NCBI RefSeq assembly: GCF_020921035.1
Contig: NC_063150.1
Location: forward strand, 4,588,001 to 4,652,000
From: Rhodamnia argentea
Lineage: Eukaryota; Streptophyta; Magnoliopsida; Myrtales; Myrtaceae
Direction: 5' to 3'
Length of the DNA: 64,000 bases
Shown: piece by piece, positions 1-11,200 of the stretch
How the letters are laid out: every line of letters begins with the position of its first letter
Numbering within the stretch: the first letter of the stretch is position 1
The notes under the pieces: generated by a model
Told to the model about the DNA's origin: nothing
Seen by the model: only the letters and a program-made list of their open reading frames with translations
The model's database searches: none
Program-made: the position numbers and the translations under genes

Positions 1-180
1 ATTATATAAGGGGCGAGCAAGATGGACCGATCGGATCAAGAATTGTCCGAACTGGTCGGAATTAGACGGTTTGGTCCTATTTTGGAGGTCATCAATCCGG
101 TCCACGGATCTTCAAGGTGAAGCTGTTGTTTGGGTGGTATGGTTCTTGGTTCCAAGGGAAAATCGGGCCGATCAGACCGC
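1..180. repeat. GGTCCGG-type dispersed repeat fragment
   Basis: This stretch is built from short motifs such as gaccgatcgg, ccgaactggtcgg and atccggtccacgg. Similar wording recurs at about 705-770, 22320-22450, 22955-23045 and 28540-28640. It looks like a dispersed repeat family of unknown class. No coding potential was seen. Confidence 0.4.
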
Positions 181-236
181 ACAAAGATAATTTTCTTTTT
201 TATTTAAAAATAAAAATAAAAATGTTGAAGAAACAA

Positions 237-645
237 GGGGAGCCACCACCTTCAACACATCCTTCCTCTCTCCTTCATGCGCTTCGAGCACCACCACCTT
301 CGGCACTCCATTCCTCATCTCCGCCTTAACCTCGTCTAGCCAATACAAGTTGGGGGGCAGGTCGATCCTTCTGGAGTACCTCCGCCGGCCCTCCTCCTTG
401 CCCACCTCTGGCCCCCCGCCTTCTCCCCTGACGATCAGGGTGTTCTGCTCCACCAACACCTTCACGTCCTCCTTGCTCAGCCTGGGCATGTAGATCCAGA
501 GTTCAAGAGCCTCGTCGTCCTCCTTCACGTCCCAGTCTCTCCTCAGAACGCCGCCGAAGCCGCGGGATGCCTGGAACGGGTCCTCTGTTAGCTAGTCCAT
601 GAGGTTGAGGACTTGGCTCAAGCTCCTTTTGGGAAAGAAGGGATC
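237..645 (-). pseudogene. broken mitochondrial-type small heat-shock protein (HSP20 family) copy
   Basis: On the minus strand this reads as the alpha-crystallin domain of a plant organellar small HSP of the HSP23.6-mitochondrial type. The visible pieces are LFDPFFPKRSLSQVLNLMD, then RDWDVKEDDEALELWIYMP, LVEQNTLIVRGEG and RRRYSRRIDLP, and an end resembling VLKVV. These proteins are ATP-independent chaperones. Two in-frame stops break it: a TAG directly after the LNLMD stretch, where relatives have Gln (CAG to TAG), and a TAA just upstream of DLFDPFF. No transit peptide or start codon was found upstream. Several conserved residues have drifted, for example the NGVLKV core now reads NGVPKVVV. 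The open stretch that remains (172-528) begins only at a GTG. I read it as a non-functional fragment. Confidence 0.75.
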
Positions 646-699
646 GAACAGGTCTTAATCTCCGTAATTCGACCATTCATCAGCACAAATCAATATGTT

Positions 700-2125
700 G
701 GTTTCTTAAAAAGGGCCGATGATCGGTCCGGTTTAACAGAAAATCGGATCAATTCGGACTATGCTCACCGGTAGCTTATTTAATAATTGTGTGGACCTGA
801 CCTTCTAAGCATGGATTATCCGAATATTAAAATTTCCCGTCTTCGTGTCACATCATTCGTGATAATTGATACGCACGTACATTTATAGACACCACCAATT
901 TAATTATCTCAATGCTTTTCAAAGCGAAGGCGACCCTTGCTCGCTTGACTTGAAGGTCTACTCGTCCATCTTGGAGATCCTTAATCTGATTGGGGGAGAT
1001 GAATCTATTCAAAAACGCAGACGACTTTGGAGTCAAGCAAAGACGACGATGCGTTTCCGTGGGCTTCTCGATTCCCACTCGATACGGCGTTTCACTGTCA
1101 AAAGGTGGATGCGTGGTGAGTGGTGACAAAGTCCGAGTCCAACCATGCACATGACATCAAAACGCATCCTGCTGCATGCAAACGGATAAAACACGCAGCA
1201 AAAAAGAGTCGAGAAATCCCACGAACCGATCTAAGAACTAAATTCCGCCATCTTACAATCAATCGAAATGCTACGCTCCGCCGATGTTTGCCATGACGTC
1301 GGACGCAAGCTGTTGCCCAAACCGGTAAAACCCCAAATCAAGTTTCCATTGCAAACACGCATGGCAAACGGAGTCGATATTCGCGGTGCTTCATCATCCT
1401 TTAATCGGCTGTTCGATTAGACCCGTTACAGTAAGTTATGTGAAGCTTCCATCGCTAGAAAGATGATGAAGTTGCAGTGATTTTTCGGGTCGAGGGAGGT
1501 TTCAGGGCAACTTGTTAAGAAGCTTGGTTAATTTACCAAAACAATGGAACAGGGCACCCAGATAGAGAAAGTTGGATGGACCCATCTCGTGTTCTTAGGA
1601 ATTATTTTGTTAATTTCGGTTTTTAACGAGTGACTGCATCATTGGACCAAGGTAAAATCTCGTTCAGGCAAGATCTCAAGGTCCCGACAAGAAAGTCTTG
1701 CGCGTAAGACTCGACAAAAACCTTAGGACCCAGTCTCACAAAACATCACGAGAAAGAAAAGGAAACAGATAATCTTAAACAATTTGAGCGTCGCGACCAC
1801 GGTCAGTGTTCTCGTGAATGCGAACGGAGGGAAAAGGAAAGGTTGCACATGCGTACAAATCCCCACGTTCAATCATCCCAGAAATTAAATAGAAATTACG
1901 ATGACAACGAGATGAGGATTGGTTGCGACCGAGCATTAAGTTCTTCTGCATTTTGTTGTTGGTGTTGTTGTTGTTGTCGGTTTTCAAAGCTGAGCTGTTA
2001 TCTTGACCTCGTGCCGTCTTCTGATCCATATATATTACGACCAATTACGCTTTCTGGCTCCTTCAGTAGCTAACTCTGCAAGTTTTTTTTTTCCAGTTTG
2101 TTTTGGGAGAGAAGCACCTTCGAGC
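700..2125. other. upstream region of first alpha-galactosidase; start of segmental duplication
   Basis: No gene was recognised here. From about 908 the sequence matches 7207 onward, in the same order and strand, up to the start codons of the two alpha-galactosidase genes. The second copy lacks about 60 bp near 960-1020. Short open frames here (866-1126 on +, 848-1150 and 1775-2044 on -) do not hold across the two copies and are probably chance. Confidence 0.6.
2026..2040 (+). promoter_or_regulatory. TATA-box candidate of alpha-galactosidase 1
   Basis: TATATATTA lies about 95 bp before the ATG, upstream of a conserved gctttctgg leader shared with the second copy. At the matching place the second gene reads cttacaaatacaatc, so this motif is not shared. 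Confidence 0.45.
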
Positions 2126-2126
2126 A

Positions 2127-5100
2127 ATGGCTACTCCGTTCGATTCGAGAGGGCGGTCCGCGGTTCGAGTGGCGGTGGTGTTAGCTGCGTGCATTCTATG
2201 CGCTGGTGTCGCCTCCGCTGGACGGTCAATGGCAAGCGTTAGCGTGGACGTGCTCGGTGTGAGAGACGGAATCAAAAGAAAGATTCTCGAGAACGGGCTC
2301 GGTTTGACTCCTCAAATGGGGTATGAGATTACTACTTGTCTCTCTTTCCAAGCTTCTAATGACCGGAACTGATTGATTGGTCGAACAGAACTAATCATAA
2401 TTTGAATATGAAGAAAGAAAGATAAGATCTTCCTATTTTTTGGCGTGGTTACAAGTAGGATGTAATTGGCAAGGAGAAGTACAAACAGTCCAGACATCAG
2501 GGAGCTAATAATTAGATTTGCACACCAGATGATTACTGGACTTGCAGTTTATTAGGCTTCCTGTGATGATCATTTAACAGATGATTAAGGTCACCAGTGT
2601 CAGGAAGCAGTTGAGAGCTCTAAATGCAAGAAAAAAACAGATCTTGCAAGCTGTTTTTTCAGTATGGTCTATTCTAGCTGACACATCACATTTGGATTCC
2701 TGGGTTTTCGCAAACTTTGGACAATCAAAGGAGACAAAATGTTTCACGTGTACCATGACTCCTGTGTATTTATTGAATACTTCTGTGCACTGCATTTGGA
2801 CTTTGGAGTGTCCTAAATTACTATGTTGTTGTCTTAAGAATCAGATCGTGGTGAGACGTCTTTTTCGCCATTTTCTTGCAAGAAGAAGGAATATTTTCTT
2901 TTATGCATTGGCACATAATTGAGTGTTCAATCCATTTTGATTACTTCTAAGAAATTCCAAGAGGCTTTTTATGCCAGATGAAATGGGAAACTGATATTCT
3001 ACCTGATGTTTGATCTGATATGGGCAACTTGATTCTTCTGAGAGGTGAACAGATGGAATAGCTGGAACCACTTCAATTGTCACATCAACGAAAACTTGAT
3101 AAAGGAAACAGGTAACTTGATTAACATGAGCCGATGGAATCGACCGAAAACATTGCGGGATTTAACCCGACTCGGTGACTTTAATACCTCTCTGTCTCTC
3201 TCTCTGTGAATGTCACAGCGGATGCGATCGTCTCATCAGGACTTGCTGCACTAGGATACGAGTATGTAAACTTAGGTTGGTTCATATGTTTCTGCTCTTG
3301 TAAAATCATAAACAGTAGAAAGCATTGTCTGAATTCTTATAGTTTCTGCTTTTTTCCCCTCTTTTTTTCTTTTTTTTCTTTTAAAGATGATTGCTGGGCT
3401 GAGCTTAATAGAGACTCTCAGGTACACTCCTATATCTTGTCTATGATAAGAGTATTAAGATCGGTTAGAGATTTAAGAGTTATCAAAAAGAGGGAAATTC
3501 GATAATTGCGGCAGGGTAATTTGGTTTCCAAGGCTTCAGCATTTCCATCTGGAATTAAGGCACTAGCTGATTATGTTCACAGCAAAGGCCTGAAGCTTGG
3601 GATCTACTCCGATGCTGGGTATGGCCATAACGTTAACTAAAGCAAGTCTTCTTAAGTTCATTACATGAGGCGAAAGAGAACTGGAAAAGAGAGAAACCAT
3701 CGTTTCATTACCATATAAACTTCAATCTGGTCTCTTTTTGTAGATCTCAAACATGCAGTAGAACAATGCCTGGATCACTCGGTCATGAAGAGCAAGATGC
3801 AAAAACTTTTGCTTCCTGGGTAGAACTCAATAGTGTCTGAAGAATTGAGCCACTATTTGTTTGAATCATCTCACCCAATCACACGCTCGCTCTAATGCTT
3901 TCTATCTTGGTAGGGGGTTGATTACTTGAAGTATGATAACTGCAACAATCCCGGTACGAGTCCCAAGGAAAGGTACGCAGTTTTTTTCCCATTGTTTCGC
4001 ACGCTTTGCCTGCTGAATATGAACATTCATGACATAATATAATGTGCCAAATCTGTTGAGCATAATTGTCAAAGTGATTCTGCCATTAATAATAAATGGT
4101 GAACTTTTGTTTTCCTTACTAAAACTACATTGCTAAAGGTACCCAATCATGAGTAAAGCCCTGTTGAACTCTGGAAGAAAAATCTTCTTCTCTCTCTGTG
4201 AATGGTGAGTTGAGCTTTATCTCATCCATCATTTGCGTTTGTGCTCTTAAATTGACATAAGCAAGAGAGAACTCACTTTTTGCACCACAACTTCAGGGGA
4301 CAAGAAGACCCTGCAACTTGGGCTTCGGCCATAGGGAATAGCTGGAGAACGACCGGAGACATTTCTGACCACTGGGACAGGTGACTGAACATAAACATAG
4401 CATCTTCTTCATGTCTTAGTTGCTAACACTCAAATCAAAAAAGAAAAAGGGGAATGATTTTTAAATCTCTATGCATAATGGAATGGAACCAATCTTGAAG
4501 CCTATGATCAAGTTTCCCCATCTGGGAATTGGTTTCTGTCAACATAAACCAATGAAATGATCAACTCGGCGATCTTTTCAGCTCATGTTCATATGACTTC
4601 ACTTCTGAGGCAATAAATAAGTTATGGGAGTTTTCTCTTTGCATCAGCATGACATCTCGGGCGGATCAGAATGATAAATGGGCGTCGTATGCTGGACCTG
4701 GTGGATGGAATGGTAATGAAGTTTTCTTAATAAATTTGAAATTCAAAAATTGAGATTGAAAGAGAGGAACTTGCTAGATGGACAATCGACAAGTCATTTT
4801 GGAATGAAATGTGTTCAGATCCCGACATGCTTGAAGTCGGAAATGGCGGAATGACCACAGAAGAATACCGGTCGCATTTCAGCATATGGGCATTGGCCAA
4901 GGTATGAACAATTCACATATTGAAATAAACAGACACATAAGGCAAGAAGCGTTTTCATGAGATTACTTTTGGCCTGCTGAACAGGCTCCCTTGTTGATTG
5001 GTTGTGATGTGCGATCGGTGGACAACACGACCCTCAGGTTGCTGAGCAACAAGGAAGTTATTGCTGTTAATCAAGGTGTCAATAAAATCTTGCTTCAACG

Positions 5101-5686
5101 GAATGCCCAACAATGAAGCTTTCCTCAGAAAATGCTTTTGCTGAAAGCATTCGAACTTTTTTGCAGATAGCCTTGGCGCTCAGGGGAAAAAGGTTAAGTC
5201 AGATGGCAATCTTGAGGTAAACTTTCTTCGGTATGATCTGTCATGGTTCAGCTAAAACCAACACTGCATATGCTTGATCGCACCAACTTGACTAGTTTTA
5301 GAAATGCAAGTACACTTATCCCTTTGAAAAATCGTTGCCCGTCCCATCATTTTTAGCAGAATCTCATCCGCAACAATGTAGGTTTGGGCAGGTCCCCTCA
5401 GCGCGAACAGGGTAGCGGTGGTTCTATGGAATAGAGGTTCATCGAGAGCCACGGTCACTGCCACTTGGTCCGACATCGGTCTCAGCTCTACGACACTAGT
5501 CCATGCAAGAGACTTGTGGATGGTGAGACTTCAGAACCAGCCCTACTTGCTTATTTGATGAACTGTGCTCACAAAAAAATTTACTGGATTATGGTGCAGC
5601 ATTCCACCCAAAGTTCAATCAGGGGACAAATCTCAGCTGACATCAACCCCCACGCTTGTGTCATGTATGTTTTGACTCCGCAATAA
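2127..5686 (+). CDS. alpha-galactosidase 1 (GH27), 15 exons
   Basis: This enzyme hydrolyses terminal alpha-1,6-galactose from raffinose-type sugars and galactomannan, or from cell-wall galactosides. It probably acts in the apoplast or vacuole, since residues 10-32 form a signal peptide ending near ASA. Exons: 2127-2320, 3053-3111, 3219-3275, 3387-3421, 3515-3618, 3744-3819, 3914-3972, 4139-4204, 4297-4380, 4648-4712, 4819-4901, 4985-5075, 5167-5216, 5382-5522, 5600-5686. The frame closes exactly, giving 416 aa. Visible motifs are GLTPQMGWNSWNHF, DDCW, YLKYDNC (nucleophile Asp183), WRTTGDI (acid/base Asp238) and GPGGWNDPDM. The 55-residue spacing of the two catalytic Asp matches the plant family. 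Cys74 and Cys106 form the expected disulfide pair. The ATG at 2127 was chosen because the open frame before it has only a TTG. A close paralogue follows in tandem. Confidence 0.93.
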
Positions 5687-6095
5687 CGCGGGAACGTCAG
5701 GAGAAAGGAAACTGGGTTGAAAATAAAGGCCGTGCAGAAAAAAGAAAAATCTGTGCTTTTTTTATCCTGTTTCATCATTGATGTAAGAAATAAACCACTG
5801 AATCGTCATCATATGACAGAGATATGATCACCAAGTTCAGCAGTCGTTATTTCATCTGGCCAATAATGAAGCTTCCAACAAGAAAGAACTGATTTACAAG
5901 GGTTTGACTGACTAAATCTGGCTGAAACTAAAACAGACCAGTTCTATTTCTTCACGATTTCTCACCCTAAAGGTGTGGAATGGACACCCGAAATCCACAT
6001 GGGCTAAACTTACATTGAATCGAAAATGGTCAAAATGTGTTAAATGGGTCGGGCTGGTCTCCAGTGACGAAGGAGAGAGAGAGAGAATCACACAC
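5687..6095. other. 3' flank of alpha-galactosidase 1
   Basis: This is 3' untranslated and flanking sequence that matches the flank of the second copy until about 6003. After that comes a short dispersed repeat (acttacattgaatcgaaaatgg) also found at 6980-7140. No gene was seen. Confidence 0.5.
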
Positions 6096-6258
6096 CTTGA
6101 GTTTGGGAATTCAGAAGCTCCGAGAGAGACAGAGTTTGTGTTCGTATGGATGTAGGGAAAATGCTTGAGCATCGAAGCGAGAATGATGGCGGCGGTATGA
6201 TGAGAAGAGAGCCGATCAGATTGTGCGAGAGTTGCGGCTGCAGCGATTGATTGTTCAT
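6096..6258 (-). other. possible orphan first exon (organelle-targeting-like)
   Basis: On the minus strand an ATG at 6258 opens a frame of about 54 codons that is rich in Ser, Leu and Pro with few acidic residues (MNNQSLQPQLSHNLIG..., ...SLSELLNSQTQ). It ends at a good splice donor, CAAG|GTGTG. The composition looks like an organelle-targeting peptide. No matching downstream exon was found, and the second duplicated segment lacks this sequence. It may be a gene fragment carried in by a rearrangement, or chance. Confidence 0.25.
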
Positions 6259-6340
6259 GATCTTCTGTTGGGGAATTTTCTTCTTCTTTTTTTAATCCCT
6301 CTCTCTCTTTCTTCTTTGGCTTTCGCCTGCGAAGCTCGAG

Positions 6341-6375
6341 ATGATGACGACAGATGATGATGATGATGATGATAA
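6341..6375 (+). repeat. (GAT)n microsatellite
   Basis: A run of about seven gat/tga triplets. It creates poly-Asp and poly-His open frames on the two strands, which I regard as artefacts. Confidence 0.7.
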
Positions 6376-6399
6376 CCGATGGAACTTTTATCTATATCT

Positions 6400-6800
6400 G
6401 CAAAGTGACGGCGGGGCTCGGCCTCGCCGTCGTCGGCGAGCTTGCTCAATGGCAGTGGTGAGGCTCAGCCTAGGCAAGGCCAAACTCGCCCCTGGTCGGC
6501 TCTGTCCGTTCCCCAATCAGGCGGCTGGCCATAGGCAAGAGGAAAAGAAGACACAAAGAAAAGGAAAGGAAAGGAAAAAAAAGAAAATAAAAAATAAAAA
6601 AAATTATTGAAATATTATTCATTCAGCGAATGTCGGCTAAAGTTAGTCGAAGAACTGAATTGGCTTAGGTGTAGAAGGTTTAAGACTGAATTGGCACAAA
6701 AAAAGAGAGTTTATGACTAAATTGACACAATTGTAATATGTCTAGGACTTTTTCGTAATTTTCCCATTTCTATTGACAAATTATAAATTTTTATTTTTGT
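6400..6800. repeat. dispersed repeat with GC-rich head and A-rich tail
   Basis: A GC-rich block (gcggggctcggcctcgcc ... cctaggcaaggcc) is followed by an A/G-rich tail and then phrases such as tttaagactgaattggc. The same succession of elements, diverged, occurs at about 54360-55060. This suggests one dispersed element family of unknown class. No protein was recognised. Confidence 0.4.
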
Positions 6801-6904
6801 TGTTGTGTATACTTTCATTTTGCTTAATTAAAAGTGACCTTAGAACCTATGACATGATAGATTTCAGTGGAACCTATAAGCAATATGGAACCGCTCACCA
6901 ACAT

Positions 6905-7190
6905 TGAAAATGAGTCAAATGAATCAATATGAATCGAATCATTTTAGTCTTGATCCACCCATTTGAAGGTCTGACCCTTATAGAACGATTTATATAAACT
7001 TACATTGAATTGAAATGTATTAAAACGGGTTAGATGAGTTGTCAGATTATTTTAGTCCCGATCCACTCATTTGATGGGTGACCCAACCCTTACTTAACGA
7101 TTTTTATAAGTTTGCATTGTATTAAAATGAGTTAAAATATGTTAGATGAGTCAATATGAATCCGATTATTTTCGATCCGGCCTGAGCCAC
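6905..7190. repeat. about 2.5 tandem copies of a roughly 115-bp repeat
   Basis: The phrase gagtcaatatgaatc followed by ttattttagtc and gatccac recurs at about 6911, 7035 and 7148, with acttacattgaattgaaatg between copies. It lies at the junction between the two duplicated alpha-galactosidase segments. Confidence 0.55.
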
Positions 7191-8278
7191 CCACCCATTA
7201 TTAGCTGAATGTTTTTCAAAGCGAAGACGGCCCTTGCTCGTCTTTGGGGTCAAGCAAAGACGACGATGCGTTTTTGTTGGCTTCTCGATTCCACACGACA
7301 TCAAACGCAACCCGCTGCATGCAAACGGATAAAACACGCAGGGAAAAGAGAATCGAGAAATCCCATGAGCCGAGCGAAAAATTAAATTCCGCCAATTACA
7401 ATCGATCGAACATGAGATGCTCCGCCGGTGTTCGTGATGGCGACAGACGCAAGCTGTTGCCCGAAATGATAAAATGCCAAATCGAGCTGCCGTCGCAAAC
7501 GTGCGTGGCGAACGGAGTCGATGTTCGCGATGCTCTGTCATCTTTTTATCGGCTGTTTGATTGAACCCGTTACAGAAGTTATGCGAAGCTTCCATCGCCA
7601 GAAAGATTGATGAAGTTGCAGTCACTTTTCGGGCCGAGGGAAGTTTCATGACAACTTGTTGAGCTTAGTTAATTATCAAAACAATGGAACTGGGCACCCA
7701 GATAGAAAAGTTGGACGACCCCATCTGAAGTTCTCGGAAATCATCTGATTTTATTTCGTTTGTTAACGAGTGACTGCATCATTGGACTAAGAAAAAAATC
7801 TCGTTCAGACAAGATCTCAAGGAGCCCTGATGAACAAGGTCCGACGTGCCGACGAGGGAGTCTTGCGCGTCTTGAACAAAACCTTATGATCCAGTCTCTC
7901 AAATCATCACGAGAAGCAAGCATCAGCTTTACGTCCATTTCATCTCATCAGAAAGCCTAAGAAAGAAGAAGAAGAAACAGATAATTTTAAACAATTCGAG
8001 CATCACGACCACAAGTTGTACATGCCTACATATCCAAGGTTCCATTGTCCGAAAAATTAATTAAAAACCACGATGACAACGAAATGTAAAACGGTAGCAA
8101 GCTTTTGCATTTTTTCTTTTTTGTTGTCGTTGTTGTTGTTGTTGTCGTCAGCGGGTTTTCAATGCTGAGCTGTTATCTTGACATTATTCCATCTTTTGAT
8201 ACTTACAAATACAATCAACTACGCTTTCTGGTTCCTTCAGTAGCTAACTGCATATTTTAGTTTGTTTTGGGAGAGGCA

Positions 8279-11200
8279 ATGGCTACTTCATTCAATTCGA
8301 GAGGGCGGTCCGCGGTTGGAGTGGTGGTGGTGATAGCTGCGTGCATTCTATATGCTGGTGTCGCTGCCGCTGGACGGCCAGTGATGAACGTTAGCATGGA
8401 CGTACTCATTGCAAGAAACCAAATCAGAAGAAAGCTTCTTGATAACGGGCTCGGTTTGACTCCTCAAATGGGGTAAGAGATTACTACTTGTTTCTCCTTT
8501 CAACCTTCTCATGACGGGAACTGATTAATTGATCGAACAGAACTAATCATAATTTTAATATGAAGAAAGGTAGGATCTTTCTGTTTTTCTGCCATGGGAA
8601 AATGCTCTACAATCCGTGAACCGTGCGAGAATCGCATTAGCCTAAACATGCCACTCTCCTCATTTTTGTCGCTTACTTTGAAGTTTTAAGTCATACTTTT
8701 TCTACATGAAATGGATCCATGAATGAATCTTTGCTTATTTGTGGAAAGTCAATTGATTTTCCGTTTAATTAGTCAAGTAGGATTGAATTGGCAAGGAGAA
8801 GTAGAAACAGACATTAGAGAGCCAACAATTAGATTTGCATACCAGATGGTTACTGGAATTGCAGTTTATTAGGCTTCCTGTGATGATCATTTGACAGATG
8901 ATTAAGGTCACCAATGTCAGGAAGCAGTTGAGAGCTCTAAATGCGAGGAAAAAAAAGGACAGATCTTGCAAGCTGTTTTTTCAATATGGTCTATTTTAGC
9001 TGACACATTACATTTGGATTCCCAGGTTTTCACAGACTTTGGACAATCAAAGGAGATAAAAAGTATCACTTGTACCATGACTCCTGTGTATTCATTAAAT
9101 AGTTCTGTGGACTGCATTTGTACTTTGGAGTGTACTAAATTACTGTGTTATTGCCTTGAGAATCAGATCATGGTGAGATGTCTTTAAGAAGAAATATTTT
9201 CTTTTATGCATTGGCACATAATGGAGTGTTCAATCCATTTTGATTACTTCTAAGAAATTCCAAGAGGCGTTTTATACCAAATGAAATGGGAAACTGATAT
9301 TCTACCTAATGTTTGATCTGATATGGGCAATTTGATTCTTCTGAGAGGTGAACAGATGGAATAGCTGGAATCATTTCCACCGTCACATCAACGAAATCTT
9401 GATAAAGGAAACAGGTAATTTGATTAACGGGCGCCGGTGGAATCGATCGAGAACATCGCAGGATTTAATCTGGTTCAGTGACTTGATAACTCTCTCTCTC
9501 TGAATGTCACAGCGGATGCGATGGTCTCAACGGGACTTGCTGCACTAGGATACGAGTATGTAAACTTAGGTGGGTTGATATGTATCTGCTCAAGTGTTCA
9601 TGCCAAATAATGAACTGTGTAAATCAATATATCTCATCTTGTTGTTTCTGCATTTTTTCCCTCTTTTTCCTTTTAAAGATGATTGCTGGGCTGAGCTTAA
9701 TAGAGACTCTCAGGTACACTTCTCTGTCTTGTCTCACTACCATATGATAAGAGTAAAAAGATCGGTTAGAGTTATCAAAAAGAGGGAAATTCGATAATTG
9801 CGGCAGGGTAATTTGGTTGCCAAGGCTTCAGCATTTCCATCTGGAATTAAGGCACTAGCTGATTATGTTCACAGCAAAGGCCTGAAGCTTGGGATCTACT
9901 CAGATGCTGGGTATGGCCATAACATTAACTAAAGCAAGGCTTTTTAAGTTCATTACATATGGCGAATAAGAACGGGAAGAGAGAAAAACCATCATTTGAT
10001 TACCATACAAACTTCCAATATGGTCTCTTTTCGCAGATCTCAAACATGCAGTAAAACAATGCCCGGATCGCTCGGTTATGAAGAGCAAGATGCGAAAACT
10101 TTTGCTTCCTGGGTAGAACTCAATAGTGTCTGAAGAACTGAGCCATTATTAGTTTGCATCGTCTCGCTTGCTCACACACTCGCTCTAATGTTTTCTATCT
10201 TGGTAGGGGGTTGATTACTTGAAGTACGATAACTGCAACAATCCTGGTACGAGTCCCAAGGAAAGGTATGCAGTTTTTTTCCGATTGTTTCGCACGCTTT
10301 GGCTGCTGAATATCATCATTCATCACATAATATAATGTACCAAATCTATTAAGCATAATTGTCAAAGTGATTCTGCCATTAATAATCAATGGTGAACTTT
10401 TGTTTTCCTTACTAAAACTACATTGCTAAAGGTACCCAATCATGAGTAAAGCCCTGTTGAACTCTGGAAGAAAAATCTTCTTCTCTCTCTGTGAATGGTG
10501 AGTTGAGCTTTTTGCAGGATTAATTATCTCATCCATCATTTGCGTTTGTGCTCTTAAATTGACATAAGCAAGAGAGAACTCACTTTTTGCACCACAACTT
10601 CAGGGGACAAGAAGACCCTGCAACTTGGGCTTCGGCCATAGGGAATAGCTGGAGAACGACCGGAGACATTTCTGACCACTGGGACAGGTGACTGAACATA
10701 AACATAGCATCTGCTTCATGTCCTAGTTGCTACACTCAATCAAAAAAGAAAAAGCGGTATGATTTTTAAATCTCTGTGCATGATGGAATGGAACCAATCT
10801 TGAAGCCTATGATCAAGTTTCCCCATCTGGGAATTGGTTTCCGTCAACATAAACCAATGAAATGATCGACTCGGCGATCTCTTCAGCTCATGTTCATATG
10901 ACTTCACTTCAGAGGCAATAAACAAGTTATGGGAATTTTCTCTTTGCATCAGCATGACATCTCGGGCGGATCAGAATGATAAATGGGCGTCGTATGCTGG
11001 ACCTGGTGGATGGAATGGTAATAAAGTTTTCTTAATAAATTTGAAATTCGAAAATAGAGATTGAAAGAGACGAACTTGCAAGATGGACAATCAACAAGTC
11101 ATTTTGGAATGAAATGTGTTCAGATCCCGACATGCTTGAAGTCGGAAATGGCGGAATGACCACAGAAGAATACCGGTCGCATTTCAGCATATGGGCATTG

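Larger units (their letters stand above)
908..6003 (+). repeat. segmental duplication, copy 1 (alpha-galactosidase 1)
   Basis: This is a direct duplication, partner of about 7207-12897. Homology covers roughly 1.2 kb upstream, all 15 exons and introns, and the 3' flank to the shared words cacgatttct and ggacaccc. Copy 1 lacks about 460 bp present in copy 2 (12295-12752), and that missing segment contains the last exon of the COA5-like gene. Copy 1 therefore ends with what looks like a remnant of COA5 intron. Confidence 0.8.

Noticed and set aside
6255-6610. Poly-Asp and poly-His frames near 6350
   Set aside because: Both arise from the GAT microsatellite and adjoining A-rich repeat.
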